This document shows positions 12,515 to 25,440 of a stretch of DNA of 64,000 nt, one piece after another; the first letter of the stretch is position 1; each line of letters begins with the position of its first letter. The translations under genes and the position numbers were made by a program. The notes below the pieces were generated by a model. That model made no database searches and was not told where the DNA came from. It worked only from the letters and a program-made list of their open reading frames with translations. The DNA comes from Dastarcus helophoroides. Taxonomy: Eukaryota; Arthropoda; Insecta; Coleoptera; Bothrideridae. Location: the NCBI GenBank assembly GCA_028583605.1, contig CM053331.1, forward strand, positions 38,690,783 through 38,754,782, given 5' to 3'.

Positions 12515-13130
12515 AGTTATCTCAAATTTCACGTTTTTAACCCACATTTGCTCAAATTAAAAATTTAACGTAAAATAGAGGACATTTTATTGCAAAATCT
12601 CATAGTTCACGATAAAATATCTGATATTTCACGGTGAAATATCTCAAGTTTTACATTTTAAACTCATATTTGCTTAAATGTAAAATTGAACGTAAAAATA
12701 AGAAATTTTACCGCAAAATAAGTCATATTTCACGGTAAAATATCTTATATTTCACGGTAAAATATCTCATATTTTACGGTTAAATATCTCAAATTTCTCG
12801 TTTTAAACTCGAATTTACTTAAATGTAAAGTTTAACATAAAAATAAGATATGTTACAGCAAAATATCTTATATTTCACGGTAAAATATCACCTATTTCAC
12901 GGTGAAGTATCACCTATTTCACGGTGAAGTATCACCTATTTCACGGTGAAATATTCTAGGTTTCACGACGAAATATTCTCTATTTCACGGTGAAATATTT
13001 GGTATTTGACGGCAAAATAGTCCAAATTTTACGTTTTAAACATATCTTACCTCAAATGTAAAATTTAACGTGAAATATAAGATGTTTCACCGCAAAATAT
13101 TTCATATTTCGCGGTAAAATATGATTTTCA
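12515..13130 (+). repeat. Palindromic-box satellite, inner end of left array
   Basis: Continuation of the satellite after the LTR. It includes a short run with period near 26 bp around CACCTATTTCACGGTGAAGT (12895-12950). Boxes fade out at about 13130. Confidence 0.9.
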
Positions 13131-14024
13131 CAGTTGGAACTCATATTTGCTCAATGTCCAAGTCGCCTGTTCACAGACTTGTGCTTTCACTGTTATTACT
13201 TAAAGTTTTGCGGTTGTATATACAAAATATTGATTTATGCCAAATTCCAACCGTGGAAAGATTTATATTCCTGCGGCAGTTGTTCCTAATCAATCCATGT
13301 CACATTTTAGGCGTTGTTTTATCAACTTTCACGGTTGAAACCTTCGCATATTTAGCCATTTTTTAAGTAACGCAATCCTTAAAAGCTATCTTTTCATAAT
13401 TTCAAACAAAGCGTCCCTTTAGGGTTGCCTCTTGTGAACACTAGTCTCTATTTATTATTTTACAAGCGACGTGTACTGAAAATGGAATTTATGAGCACTC
13501 GGAATGAATACAATCGTCGCCTAAGCTTCTGGAGCTTAATCTGGAGGAATTTTCGGCTTTTGGCTATTTTTTTTCTCTAGACTCCTTGGAATAATTTATG
13601 ACCAAAAAAATACTTAATGAGAACAGCTTCATTTATACTCGGATGCGAATGGACCAATCCATTTTGAGGACAACAACAAAGTTACAATGTGCAATGTTTT
13701 TATCAACCATTCCGGATCTACCACCTAACATACACCTAATATACAAAACGAAGGAATTAGAAAACGTTCAAAGTAAACTCAAAAGTGTTTCGCCGAGTCT
13801 TGCTTTCGATGTATAATTAGCACGAATCCTCTTGTGTATCGGGCCGAAAGGAAAAAGGTTCCCACGAGGTTTGTTTGCATTTCTTGAACAGCCACCATAA
13901 AAATAAAGGTGTGAGTGCACCGTAGGTGTCGCCCATATTTGCTTAATATGCTGTCGCACCATTGAACTTGATACAAAAAAGCGTCTACGCAAGACGACAA
14001 TTGAGTGACCGTTCTGAACGATCT

Positions 14025-14237
14025 TCAAGGACTCGCCGCGTCATAAAACTCGTAAAACTTGTAATCGTTTGTTGGTAAATTAATGAAGACAATCTCGTCC
14101 CCGTCTTCAATACGGTTTTTAACCTTTTCGTCAATCCCACGCATCGCCAGTATGCAGAAGCTTAAGAAATTGGAAGAATACCAGAGACTAAAAGAATACG
14201 AATCTAGAGGTTTCATGATTTGTAAACTCCACACCAA
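14025..14237 (-). pseudogene. Possible coding remnant ending YEFYDAASP
   Basis: A short minus-strand open frame. Its last 40 residues (from ILAMRGIDEKVKNRIEDG to YEFYDAASP) have balanced composition, and a pyrimidine-rich stretch ending TTTCTTAAG lies just before them. I do not recognise the protein. It lies on the same strand as the 15261-15452 frame, and both might be debris of one gene. Chance occurrence is quite possible. Confidence 0.2.
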
Positions 14238-15260
14238 GGCGTTGATTTCTAAAGCTCACTAGTATCGTTGATTGAATAAATACTGGTACGAAAAGTATTT
14301 AGAAATCAATAAAGTGGGTTCCTTGTTGCGTTACTCTCAGTTATTTTCGCTAAAACTTAACAATTGACCCGAAAATACGCTACGCCATAAAATGGTGGTG
14401 AATTCCACGCCAGTACTTTCGATTTTTAAAGCTTGCCAAGCTTCAGACGAATTTAGCGGTTTTGAAAAATGATTTTTCAATTTGATTGTTGTGGATTGAT
14501 TTGATCAAAACTTCACAACTAACCTGAGTAAAAAAATGATCTCCTTGTGACTGCGACTGGTTTTTGCACCTCATTAGAGGTAGATATCGTTAACGTCGAT
14601 TTTCCATTAAGTCCTTGTGAGTTAAGGTCGTCAAACCTTGTTGTAAGTTTATGCTACGAAATTGGACAAACCAAGAAAAAATGCTTGACCAATGACAAGA
14701 ACATCGTGAATTCCACGCCTGTGCAGCTAATTCCTAAGGTTTGCTAAAGTAGCTAGAGGTTGCAAAGCGTAAAATGGATGTCATATGCAGGGAATTCCAC
14801 ACCTCTCCCTTTGTGGAAGTTCCACCTTGTGAATTTCTTACGCCGATGAAAGTTCAAGTCAGTCACATTGAGCGTAAGCTAGGAGCAATTTTTTTGGCCC
14901 ATTTGCTTCGTATAAGGTAAGCTTCTTAGATCCGATACCGAAGTAACTCGGGATAGTTTCACCGCTTTAACGCTAATAGAGTTAACGTAAAGCCCATAAT
15001 TATAAATTCACCATAATCGCCTTTTGTAAGATAGCCACAACTTTATTCGCGTCTCTCCCTATCGAAGCACGATCATTAAGTAAACAGTTACATACTTGAG
15101 CGATCGGAAGTGAAGGACTGCGTTTAATAAATACCTGTTTATGTGTTTAAGTACGCCATAAATTTGTTCACTTAAAGTATTCGCTCTATGCGGCCATATG
15201 GCAAAAATAAAATTTAAGTTGGGGCATTAAAATAATTCAACATCGTAATAAAAGCTTTAG

Positions 15261-15452
15261 TCAATACGACCCATAACTAAGCATGTGTTTATAAACTGCA
15301 TCTAGAATTTTATCGGCGACATATGGCGCTGTAATCGGCATTTTTTCCAAGATTTCGTAAACCCTAACCATGTTGTCATTTCCGCGATAAAATTTCGGAC
15401 GGTTAATTGGATCATTCGGAAAATTGGGCCATAAAATGAGTTTTGATGACAT
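15261..15452 (-). pseudogene. Possible coding remnant with VYEILEKMPITAPYVADK
   Basis: A 63-codon minus-strand open frame, unusually protein-like for this window: SSKLILWPNFPNDP, then VYEILEKMPITAPYVADK, ending YKHMLSYGSY before TGA. It abuts the segment at 15437-15752 that is duplicated at 21.55 kb. No family is recognised, and no convincing flanking splice sites were found. It could be a gene fragment captured at the array edge or a chance frame. Confidence 0.25.
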
Positions 15453-15740
15453 CGAAGATGTTTATAGGTTTGGTAATATCGTAACAGAGCTGAATGGACG
15501 GTCTGCGAGTTACATTTTGTAACTATCGACTTCAGTGGTAAATAGATTCACTTCACGGTTCATGCTCCCTATGCATTTGAGCATGGCACTGCAATAGATG
15601 TTAAAAATTCAGAGCACTGGCGTGGAGTTCACCATATAACATGTTTAAAAAAAAGCTATTTTATGTTGATCAGAGTTTTGCAACTAATCATCGTCATTTA
15701 CAGGGTAAAAATTGATAGATACGTGGCTTAGAAATTGGGT
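15437..15740 (+). repeat. Array-boundary segment, copy 1
   Basis: About 300 bp from TTTTGATGACATC to GGCTTAGAAATTG that are matched, with substitutions and small indels, by 21551-21846. Shared landmarks in order: GATGACATC, GTAACT with TCA-GTGGT, GTTAAAAATTCA, GGCGTGG, CATCAGAGTTTTG or GATCAGAGTTTTG, CGGCTTAGAAATTG or CGTGGCTTAGAAATTG. The right satellite begins directly after it. Confidence 0.8.
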
Positions 15741-18700
15741 ACCATAAAATATGAAATGTTTCACCGTGAAATTGAAATATTTCACCGTGAAATTGAGATA
15801 TTTTACCGTGAAATATGGAATATTTTGTTGTAAAATATCTCATTTTTACGTTAAATTTTGCCGTTAAGTTAATTCGAGTTAAAAACGTAAAATTTAAGAT
15901 ATTTCACCGTAAAAAATCAGATATTTCACCGTAAAATATCAGATATTTTACCGTAAAATAGGAGATTTTGAAATAAAATGTCATATTTCACGTTGAATTT
16001 TACATTTAAGCAGATATGAGTTCAAAACGTAAAATTTTGGACATTTCATCGTAAAATATCAGATATTTCACCGTGAAATATGAGACATTTTGCAATAAAA
16101 TATCTCATTTTTACGTTCAATTTTGCCACTGAGTTAATTTAGGTTAAAAACGTAAAATTTAAGATATTTCACCGTAAAAAATCAGACATTTCACCGTAAA
16201 ATATCAGATATTTTACCGTAAAATATGAGATTTTGAGATAAAATGTCATATTTTACGTTGAATTTTACATTTGAGCAGAGATGAGTTCAAAACGTGAAAT
16301 TTTGGACATTTCATCGTAAAATATCAGATATTTCACCGTGAAATATGAGACATTTTGCAATGAAATATCTCATTTTTACGTTGAATTTTGCCATTGAGTT
16401 AATTTGAATTAAAAACGTAAAATTTAAGATATTTCACCGTAAAAAATCAGACATTTCACCGTAAAATATCAGATATTTTACCGTAAAATATGAGATTTTG
16501 AGATAAAATGTCATATTTTACGTTGAATTTTACATTTGAGCAGAGATGAGTTCAAAACGTGAAATTTTGGACATTTCATCGTAAAATATCAGATATTTCA
16601 CCGTGAAATATGAGATATTTTGCAATGAAATATCTCATTTTTACGTTGAATTTTGCCATTGAGTTAATTTGAGTTAAAAAAGTAAAATTTAAGATATTTC
16701 ACCGTAAAAAATCAGACGTTTCACCGTAAAATATCAGATATTTTACCGTGAAATATGAGATTTTGAAATAAAATGTCATATTTTACGTTGAATTTTACAT
16801 TTGAGCAGAGATGAGTTCAAAACGTGAAATTTTGGACATTTCATCGTAAAATATCAGATATTTCACCGTGAAATATGAGACATTTTGCAATGAAATATCT
16901 CATTTTTACGTTGAATTTTGCCATTGAGTTAATTTGAGTTAAAAACGTAAAATTTAAGATATTTCACCGTAAAAAATCAGACGTTTCACCGTAAAATATC
17001 AGATATTTTACCGTGAAATATGAGATTTTGAAATAAAATGTCATATTTTACGTTAAATTTTACATTTCAGCAGAGATGAGTTCATAACGTAAAATTTTAG
17101 ACATTTCACCGTAAAATATTAGATATTTCACCGTGAAATATCTAATATTGCAATAAAATATTTTATTTTCACGTTGAATTTTTCATTTAAGCTAATTTAA
17201 GTTTAAAACATAAAATTTGAGATATTTCACCGTAAAATATCAGATATTTCACCATGAAATATAAGATATTTTATGTTAAATTCTAAATTTAAGCAAAGAT
17301 AACTTCAGGTTATAAAATTTGGGATATTTTACCATAAAATATCAAATATGTTGCCATGAAATGAGATATTTTATGCTAAAATATCTAATTTTTTTACGAT
17401 CAATTCTACGTTTGAGCAAAGATGAGTCAGATATTTCACCGTGAAATATTGTACAGTAAAATAGCTAATATTTCAAGGTAAATTGAACATTTGAGCAAAG
17501 ATAAGTTCAGATTATAGAATTTAAAATATTTCACTCTAAAATATCAAATACTTTACCGTGAAATATAAAATATTTTACCTTAAATTTTACGTTTGGGCAA
17601 AGATAAGTAAACGTAAACTTTGAGATATTTCACGGCAAAATATCAAATACTTCACCATAAAATGTCAGATATTTCAACGTGAAATGTCAGATGTTTCACC
17701 GTGACATATCAGATATTTCACCGCGTAATATAAGGTATAATAAAATATTAGATATTTCACGTTGAATTTCACTTTTAAGCAAAGATGTCTTCAGATCATA
17801 AAATTTGAAATATTTTACCGTGAAATATCTGATATTTTAGCGTAAAATATCAGGTATTTAGCCGTGAAAGTTAAAATATTTTATGGTAAAATTACTCAAA
17901 CTTGTTAATAAAAGGGCTTATCTCAAAGAAAAGTTAATTTCACGGTCAAAATTTGAATAAAATACAAATTTTTTATAGAAGTTGTCATGAAATATAAGAT
18001 ACAATAAAATATCTAATATTTTACGTTGTTATCCACATTTTAGCAAATATAACGTCAGATTATAAAATTTGAAATATTTCACTCTAAAATATGAGATACT
18101 TTACCGTGAAATATAAGACATTTTACGTTGAATTTTACATTTGAACAAAGATAAGTCCAAAATATTAACTTTAAGATATTTCAGGGTAAAATACCAGATA
18201 TTTTACCATGAAATGTCAGATAATTCACCGTGAAATGTCAGATATTCCACCGTGAAATGTCAGATATTTCACCGTGACGTACCAGATATTTCATCATGAA
18301 ATATAAAATACAATAAAATATCTAATATTTCACGTTGTCATCCACATTTCAGCAAATATAACGTCATATCATGAAATTTAAGATTTTTTACCGTGAATTA
18401 TAAGATATATTACCGTAAAATATGTGATATTTTAACGTAAAATATGAGATATTTTACCGTGAAATATAAGATACTTTACGGTGGAAGTTCGTAAACTTGT
18501 TACTGAAAGAGTTGATCTTAAAGAGCAGTTAATTTCACGGTTGAAATTCAAATGAAATCCAAATTTTTCATTCACGAGATAGAATTTGTCAGATACGGGG
18601 TATAGAAATTGAGCGCCGCGAAATATGGGACGTTTCACCATAAAATATCAGATATTTCACCGTGAAATATAAGACATTGTACGGCAAAATAACTGATATT

Positions 18701-21470
18701 TCACTTTAAATTCCACATTTAAACAAAAATGACTTCAGACTATAAAATTTCAGATATTTTACTGTAAAATATCAGATATTTTACCGCGAAATATGAGTAT
18801 TTTATATTAAATATCTGATATTTTAGGTTAATTTTTAAGTCTGAGGAAAAATAAATTCAAAACGTAAAATTTGAGATACTTCGCCGTAAAATATCAAATA
18901 TATTACCGTAAAATATTATATTTCACCGTAAAATATCGCATTTTACCGTAAAATATCGCATTTTACCGTAAAATATCATATTTCACCGTGAAATATAAGA
19001 TACTATACAGTAAAATATTAACTATTTCACGTTGAGTTCTACATTTGGGCAAAGATGACTTCAGGGCATGAAATTTGGAATATTTCACCGTGAAATATCA
19101 AATATTTTACTGTAAAATATAATTATTTCACAGTAAAATATCTCATATTTTACATTAAATTTTAAATTTCAGCAAAGATAAATTCAAGATGTAAAATTTA
19201 GAATATTTCACCGTGAAATATCAAATATTTTATTGTAAAATATTAAATATTTCACCGTAAAATATCAAATATTTCACCGTAAAATATTAGATATTATACG
19301 ATAAAATGTTGGATATTTCACGTTAAATTCCACATTTAAGCAAAGATGACTTCAAATCATAAAATTTGGGATATTTCACCGTAAAACACCTGATATTTTA
19401 CCCTGACATAAGAGTATTTTACAGTAAAATATCTAATATTTTACGTTGAATTTTAAATTTGAGCATAGATGAATCCAAAATGTAAAATTTAAGATATTTC
19501 ACCGTGAAATATAGGATATTGTACAGTAAAATAGCTGATATTTTACGTTCAATTCTACATTTAAACAAAGATGAGTTCAGATTATAAAATTTAAAATATT
19601 TCACTCTAAAATATCACATACTTTCCCGTGAAATATAAGATATTTTACGTTGAATTTTACATTTAGGTAAAGTAAGTCCAAAGCGTAAACTTTGAGATAT
19701 TTCACGGTGAAGTACCAGATATTTCACCATAAAATGTCAGATATTTCACCGTGAAATGTCAGATATTTCACCGTGAAATGTCATATATTTCACCGTCAAA
19801 TGTCAGATATTTCACCGTGAAATGTCAGATATTTCACCTTGAAATGTCAGATATTTCACCGTGACATATCAGATATTTTATCATAAAATATAAGATACAA
19901 TAAAATATCTAATATTTCACGTTGCAATCCACATTTCAGCAAATATAACGTCATATCATAAAAGTGGAGATATTTCACCGTGAAATATATGACATAGTAT
20001 GGTAAAATAACTGATATTTCACTTTAAATTCCACATTTAAACAAGGATAAGTTTGGACTATAAAATTTCAAATATTTTACTGTGAAATATCAGATATTTT
20101 ACCGTAAACTGTAAGTATTTTACATTAAATATCTGATATTTTACGTTAAATTTTAAATTTAAGAAAAAATAAATCCAAAACGAAAAATTTGAAATAACTT
20201 CACCGTAAAATATCAAATATATCACCGTAAATACCATATTTCACCGTAAAATATCGTATTTCACCGTAAAATATTGTATTTCACCGTAAAATATCGTATT
20301 TCACCGTAAAATATCATATTTCATTATAAAATATAAGATATTATACGGTAAAATATCAGATATTTCACGTTGAATTCCACATTTGGGCAAAGATGACTTC
20401 AGAGCATGAAATTTGGAATATTTCACCGTAAAATATCAAATATTTTACCGTGAAATATAATTATTTTACAGTAAAATAGCTGATATTTTACGTTAAATTT
20501 TAAATTAGAGCAAAGATGAATCCAAGACGTAAAATTTGGAATATTTCACAGTGGAATATCAAATATTTCATCGTAAAGTATCAAATATTTAACCGTGAAA
20601 TATAAGATATTATGCGATAAAATATTAGATATTTTTTGTTAAATTCCACATTTGAGCAAATATGACTTCAGATCATAAAATTTGGGATATTTCACCGTAA
20701 AACACCTGATATTTTACCGTGAAATATCAGTATTTTACAGTAAAATATCTCATATTTCATTGTAAAATATCTAATATTCCAACTTTCAGGTTTTGAACTC
20801 ATCTTATATCAAACGAAAAATTCAACGTAAAGTATAAGATATTTTATCGCAAAATCTCATATTTCACGGTAAAATATCTAATATTTCACGATAAAATACC
20901 TGATATTTTACGGTGAAATATCGCAAGTTTCACATTTTAAACTCATATTTGCTTAAGTATAAACTTCAACGTAAGGTTAGAATATTTAACGTTAACGTTG
21001 AATTTTAAATTTGAGCAAAGATAAATCCAAAATATAGAATTTAAGATATTTCACCGTGAAATATCAGATATTTCACCGTGAAATATCAGTTATTTCACCG
21101 TGAAATATCAGTTATTTCACCGCGCAATATAAGGTATTATAAAATATTAGATATTTTACGTTGAATTTCACATTTAAGCAAAGATGACTTCAGATCATAA
21201 AATTTGAGATATTTCACCGTGAAATATCTGATATTTTGCCGTGAAACACCTAATATTTCACGGTGCTCAATTTCTAAGCCACGTATCTGGCGAGTTAGAT
21301 CTCATGAATGACAAATATCTGATATTTCACCGTAAAATATAAGACATTTCACCGTGAAAGCTGAAATATTTTACGGTAAAATTACTCAAACTTGTTAGTA
21401 AAACAATTAATCTTAAAGAAAAGTTAATTTAACGGTCAAAATTTAAATCAAATACAAATTTTTCATAGAA
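15741..21470 (-). repeat. Palindromic-box satellite, right array (inner part), opposite orientation
   Basis: Same family as the left array but reversed: boxes read ATTTCACCGTGAAAT and linkers read ATTTGAGCAGAGATGAGTTC. The marker TTTTGCC recurs at 16121, 16386, 16651 and 16916, a 265-bp unit that is the reverse-complement counterpart of the 266-bp unit at 4.65-5.72 kb. Near-perfect 22-bp box runs are at 19730-19870. From 17.2 to 21.4 kb the units are more diverged. Confidence 0.95.
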
Positions 21471-21846
21471 GTTGTTTGTACAACAAACACATGTGAGGGT
21501 TTTCGTCAGGGGTCAATTGGGAAATCGTGCCGGTGAAATGGTTTTGATGACATCAAATATATTTACAGGTTTCGTAATATTCCAACGGAACCGGATGTTG
21601 ACTCTGTCTGTGACTTACAATTTGTAACTCTTGATTTCAATGGTGGTTAGCTTCACTTCAATATGGGCGCTTTTGATCATCGCACTCTCCAATAGACGTT
21701 AAAAATTCAAAACAGCGGCGTGGGTTTACCATGTGACTTTTAACAAAGTTATTTGATGCTCATCAGAGTTTTGTAACTAAGTACAACTATTTGTCATTCA
21801 CGAGATAGAACTCGCCAAATACGCGGCTTAGAAATTGAGCACCGTG
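21471..21846 (+). repeat. Array-boundary segment, copy 2, inside the right array
   Basis: Non-satellite sequence embedded in the array. Its 3' part (21551-21846) is homologous to 15437-15752. Its 5' part (GTACAACAAACA ... AATTGGGAAATCGTGCCGGT, 21479-21534) is repeated at about 25464-25527, where the array ends. It therefore carries both boundary sequences joined together. Confidence 0.8.
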
Positions 21847-24800
21847 AAATATGAGATGTTTCACTGCAAATTATCAGATATTTTATGGTGAAATAGGAGA
21901 TATTTTACCGTGAAACATGAGATATTTTACTGTAAAACATGAGATATTTTACCGTGAAATATAAGATATTTTACGCTAGAAGTATGTCAAGTTGTTATTA
22001 AAAGAGTTTATCTTAAGGGGAGGTTAATTTTACGGTCAAAATTCAAATAAAATCCAAATTTTTTATTCGCCGCCAGATACATGACTTAGAAATTAAGCAC
22101 CGCGAAGTACGAAGTACGAGATGTTTTAGCGCAACATAACAGGCTTTTCCTTGAAGTATGAGATATTTTACCGTGAAATATGAGATATTGTACCGTGAAA
22201 TATAAGATATTTTACGGGAAAAGTACGTAAATATGTTAATAAAAGAGTGTAACTTAAAGAGAGGTCAATTTTACGGTCAAAATTCAAATAAAATCCAAAT
22301 TTCTCATTCACGAGATAGAATGCGCCAAATACGTGGCTTAGAAATTGAGCGTCGCGAAATGTGGGACGTTTCACTGCAAAATATCAAGTATGACATATAT
22401 TACCGTTAAATATGTGATATTTTAACGTAAAATATGAGATATTTTACCGTAGAATATGAGATACTTTACGGTAAAAGTACGTAAACTTGTTACTAAAAGA
22501 GTTTATCTTAAAGAGAGGTTAATTTCACGGTCAAAATTCAAATAAAATCCAAATTTTGTATTCATGAGATAGAATTCGCCAGATACGGGGCTAAGAAATT
22601 GAGCACCGTGAAATAACTGTGATGTTTCACCGCAAAATATCAAATATTGTGAATTATGAGATACTTAAACGTAAAATATAAGTTATTTTACCGTGAAATA
22701 TGAGCTATTTTATCGTAAAATATGAAATATTTGACCGTGAAATATGAGATACTTTACGGTGGAAGTACGTAAACTTGTTACTAAAAGAGTTTATCTTAAA
22801 GGGAGGTTAATTTCACGGTCGAAATTCAAATAAAATCCAATCTTTTCATTCAAGAGATAAAATGCGCCAGATACGTGGTTTAGAAATTAAGAGCCGCAAA
22901 ATATGGGACGTTTCACCTCAAAATATCAGGTATTTTACCGCGAAGTATGAGATATAATACCGTGAAATATGTAATATTTCAACGTAAAATATAAGATATT
23001 TTACCGTGAAATATGAGATACTTTACGGTGGAAGTACGTAAACTTGTCACCAAAAGAGTTTATCCTAAAGAGAGGTTAATTTCACGGTCAAAATTCAAAT
23101 AAAAACCAAATTTCTCATTCATGAGATAGAATTCGCCAGATACGTGGCATATAAGTTGAGCACCGTGAAATAGATGTGATGTTTCACCGCAAAATATCAG
23201 ATATTGTGAATTATGAGATACTTTAACGTGAAATATAAGATATTTTACCGTGAAATATGAAGTGTTTTACCGTGAAATATGACATATTTTACCGTGAAAT
23301 ATGAGATATTTTACCGTGAAATATGAGATATTTTACCGTGAAATATGAGATATTTTACCGTGAAATATGAGATACTTTACGGTGAAAGTACGTAAACTTG
23401 TAACTAAAAGAGTTTATCTTAGAGAGGTTACTTTCAAGGTCAAAATTCAAATGAAATTCAAAATTTTCATTCACAAGATTGAATTCGTCAAATACGTGGC
23501 TTAGAAGTTGAGCGCCGCGAAATATGGGACGTTGCACCGCAAAATATCAGGTATTTTACCGCGAAGTAGGAGATATATTACCGTAAAATATGTGATATTT
23601 TAACGTGAAATATGAGATATTTTACCGTGAAATATGAGATACTTCACGGTGGAAGTACGTAAACTTGTTACTTAAAGAGTTTATCTTAAAGAGAGTTTAA
23701 TTTAACGGTCAAAATTCAAATAAAATCCAAATTTTTTATTCACGAGATAGAATGCGCCAGATACGTGGCATAGAAATTGAGCGCAACGAAATATGGGACG
23801 TTTCACCGCAAAGTATCAGGTATTTTACCGTGAAGTATGAAATATATTACCGTGAAATATGTGATATTTTAACGTAAAATATGAGATACTTTACCGTGAA
23901 ATATGAGATGCTTTACGGGGGAAGTACGTAAACTTGTTACTAAAAGGGTTTATCTTGAAGAGAGGTTAATTTCACGGTCGAAATTCAAATAAAATCCAAA
24001 TTTTTTATTCATGAGATAGAATTTGCCAGATACGGGGCTAAGAAATTGAGCACCGTGAAATAGATGTGATGTTTCACCGCAAAATATCAAATATTGTGAA
24101 TTATGAGATACTTAAACGTAAAATATAAGTTATTTTACCGTGAAATATGAGATATTTTATCGTAAAATATGAAATATTTGACCGTGAAATATGAGATACT
24201 TTACGGTGGAAGTACGTAAACTTGTTACTAAAAGAGTTTATCTTAAAGGGAGGTTAATTTCACGGTCGAAATTCAAATAAAATCCAATTTTTTTATTCAC
24301 GAGATAGAATGCGCCAGATACGTGGTTTAGAAATTGAGAGCCGTAAAATATGGGACGTTTCACCTCAAAATATCATGTATTTTACCGCGAAGTATGAGAT
24401 ATATTACCGTAAAATGTGTGATATTTTAACGTGAAATATGAGATATTTTACCGTGAAATATGAGACACTTTACTGTGGAAGTACGTAAAATTGTTATTAA
24501 AAGAGTCTATCTTAAAGAGAGAATACTTTCACGGTCGAAATTCAAATAAAATCCAAATTTTTCATTCACGAAATAGAATTCGCCAGATACGTGGCTAAGA
24601 AATTGAGCACCGTAAAAAAGATGTGATGTTTCACCGCAAAATATCAAATATTGTGAATTATGAGATACTTAAACGTAAAATATAAGTTATTTTACCGTGA
24701 AATATGAGATATTTGACCGTGAAATATGAGATACTTTACGGTGAAAGTACGTAAACTTGTTACTAAAAGAGTTTATCTTAAAGGAAGGTTAATTTCACGG

Positions 24801-25440
24801 TCAAAATTCAAATAAAATCCAATTTTTTTTATTCACGATAGAATGCGCCAGATACGTGGTTTAGAAATTGAGAGCCGCAAAATATGGGACGTTTCACCTT
24901 AAAATATCAGGTATTTTACCGCGAAGTATGAGATATATTACCGTGAAATATGTGATATTTCAACGTAAAATATGAGATATTTTACCGTGAAATATGAGAT
25001 ACTTTACGGTGAAAGTACCTAAACTTGTCACCAAAAGAGTTTATCCTAAAGAGAGGTTAATTTCACGGTCGAAATTCAAATAAAAACCAAATTTTTTATT
25101 CATGAGACAGAATTCGCCAGATACGTGGCTTAGAAATTGAGCACCGTGAAATAGATGTGATGTTTCACCGCAAAATATCAGATATTGTGAATTATGAGAT
25201 ACTTTAACGTAAAATATAAGATATTTTACCGTGAAATATGAGATCTTTTACCGTGAAATATGACATATTTTACCGTGAAATATGACATATTTTACCGTGA
25301 AATATGACATATTTTACCGTGAAATATGAAATATTTTACCGTGAAATATAAGATATTTTACGGTGAAAGTATATAAATTTGTTACTAAGCAAGTTTATCT
25401 TTAAAAAAGGTTGGTTTCACGGTCGAAATTCTAATAAAAT
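21847..25440 (-). repeat. Palindromic-box satellite, right array (outer part)
   Basis: Units of about 266-290 bp, each with box clusters plus the linker words TTCACGAGATAGAAT, CCAGATACGTGGC and AGTTTATCTTAAAG. Two unit types alternate: one begins GCACCGTGAAATAGATGTG (22605, 23157, 24048, 24605, 25141), the other GAGCCGCAAAATATGGGACG or a relative (22885, 23510, 23780, 24337, 24878). This gives a dimeric higher-order unit near 540 bp with one phase slip at 23.5-23.8 kb. Pure 22-bp runs occur at 23270-23370 and 25240-25350. Confidence 0.93.

Larger units (their letters stand above)
13131..15740. other. Single-copy spacer between the two mirrored satellite arrays
   Basis: 2.6 kb without tandem structure. 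GAATTCCACGCC-like words occur near 14401, 14709 and 14792. A reverse-oriented relative (GGCGTGGAGTTCACC) is near 15619. Several short open frames exist, none with clear gene structure. Two minus-strand ones look somewhat protein-like and are listed separately. No RNA gene or promoter is recognisable. Confidence 0.6.
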
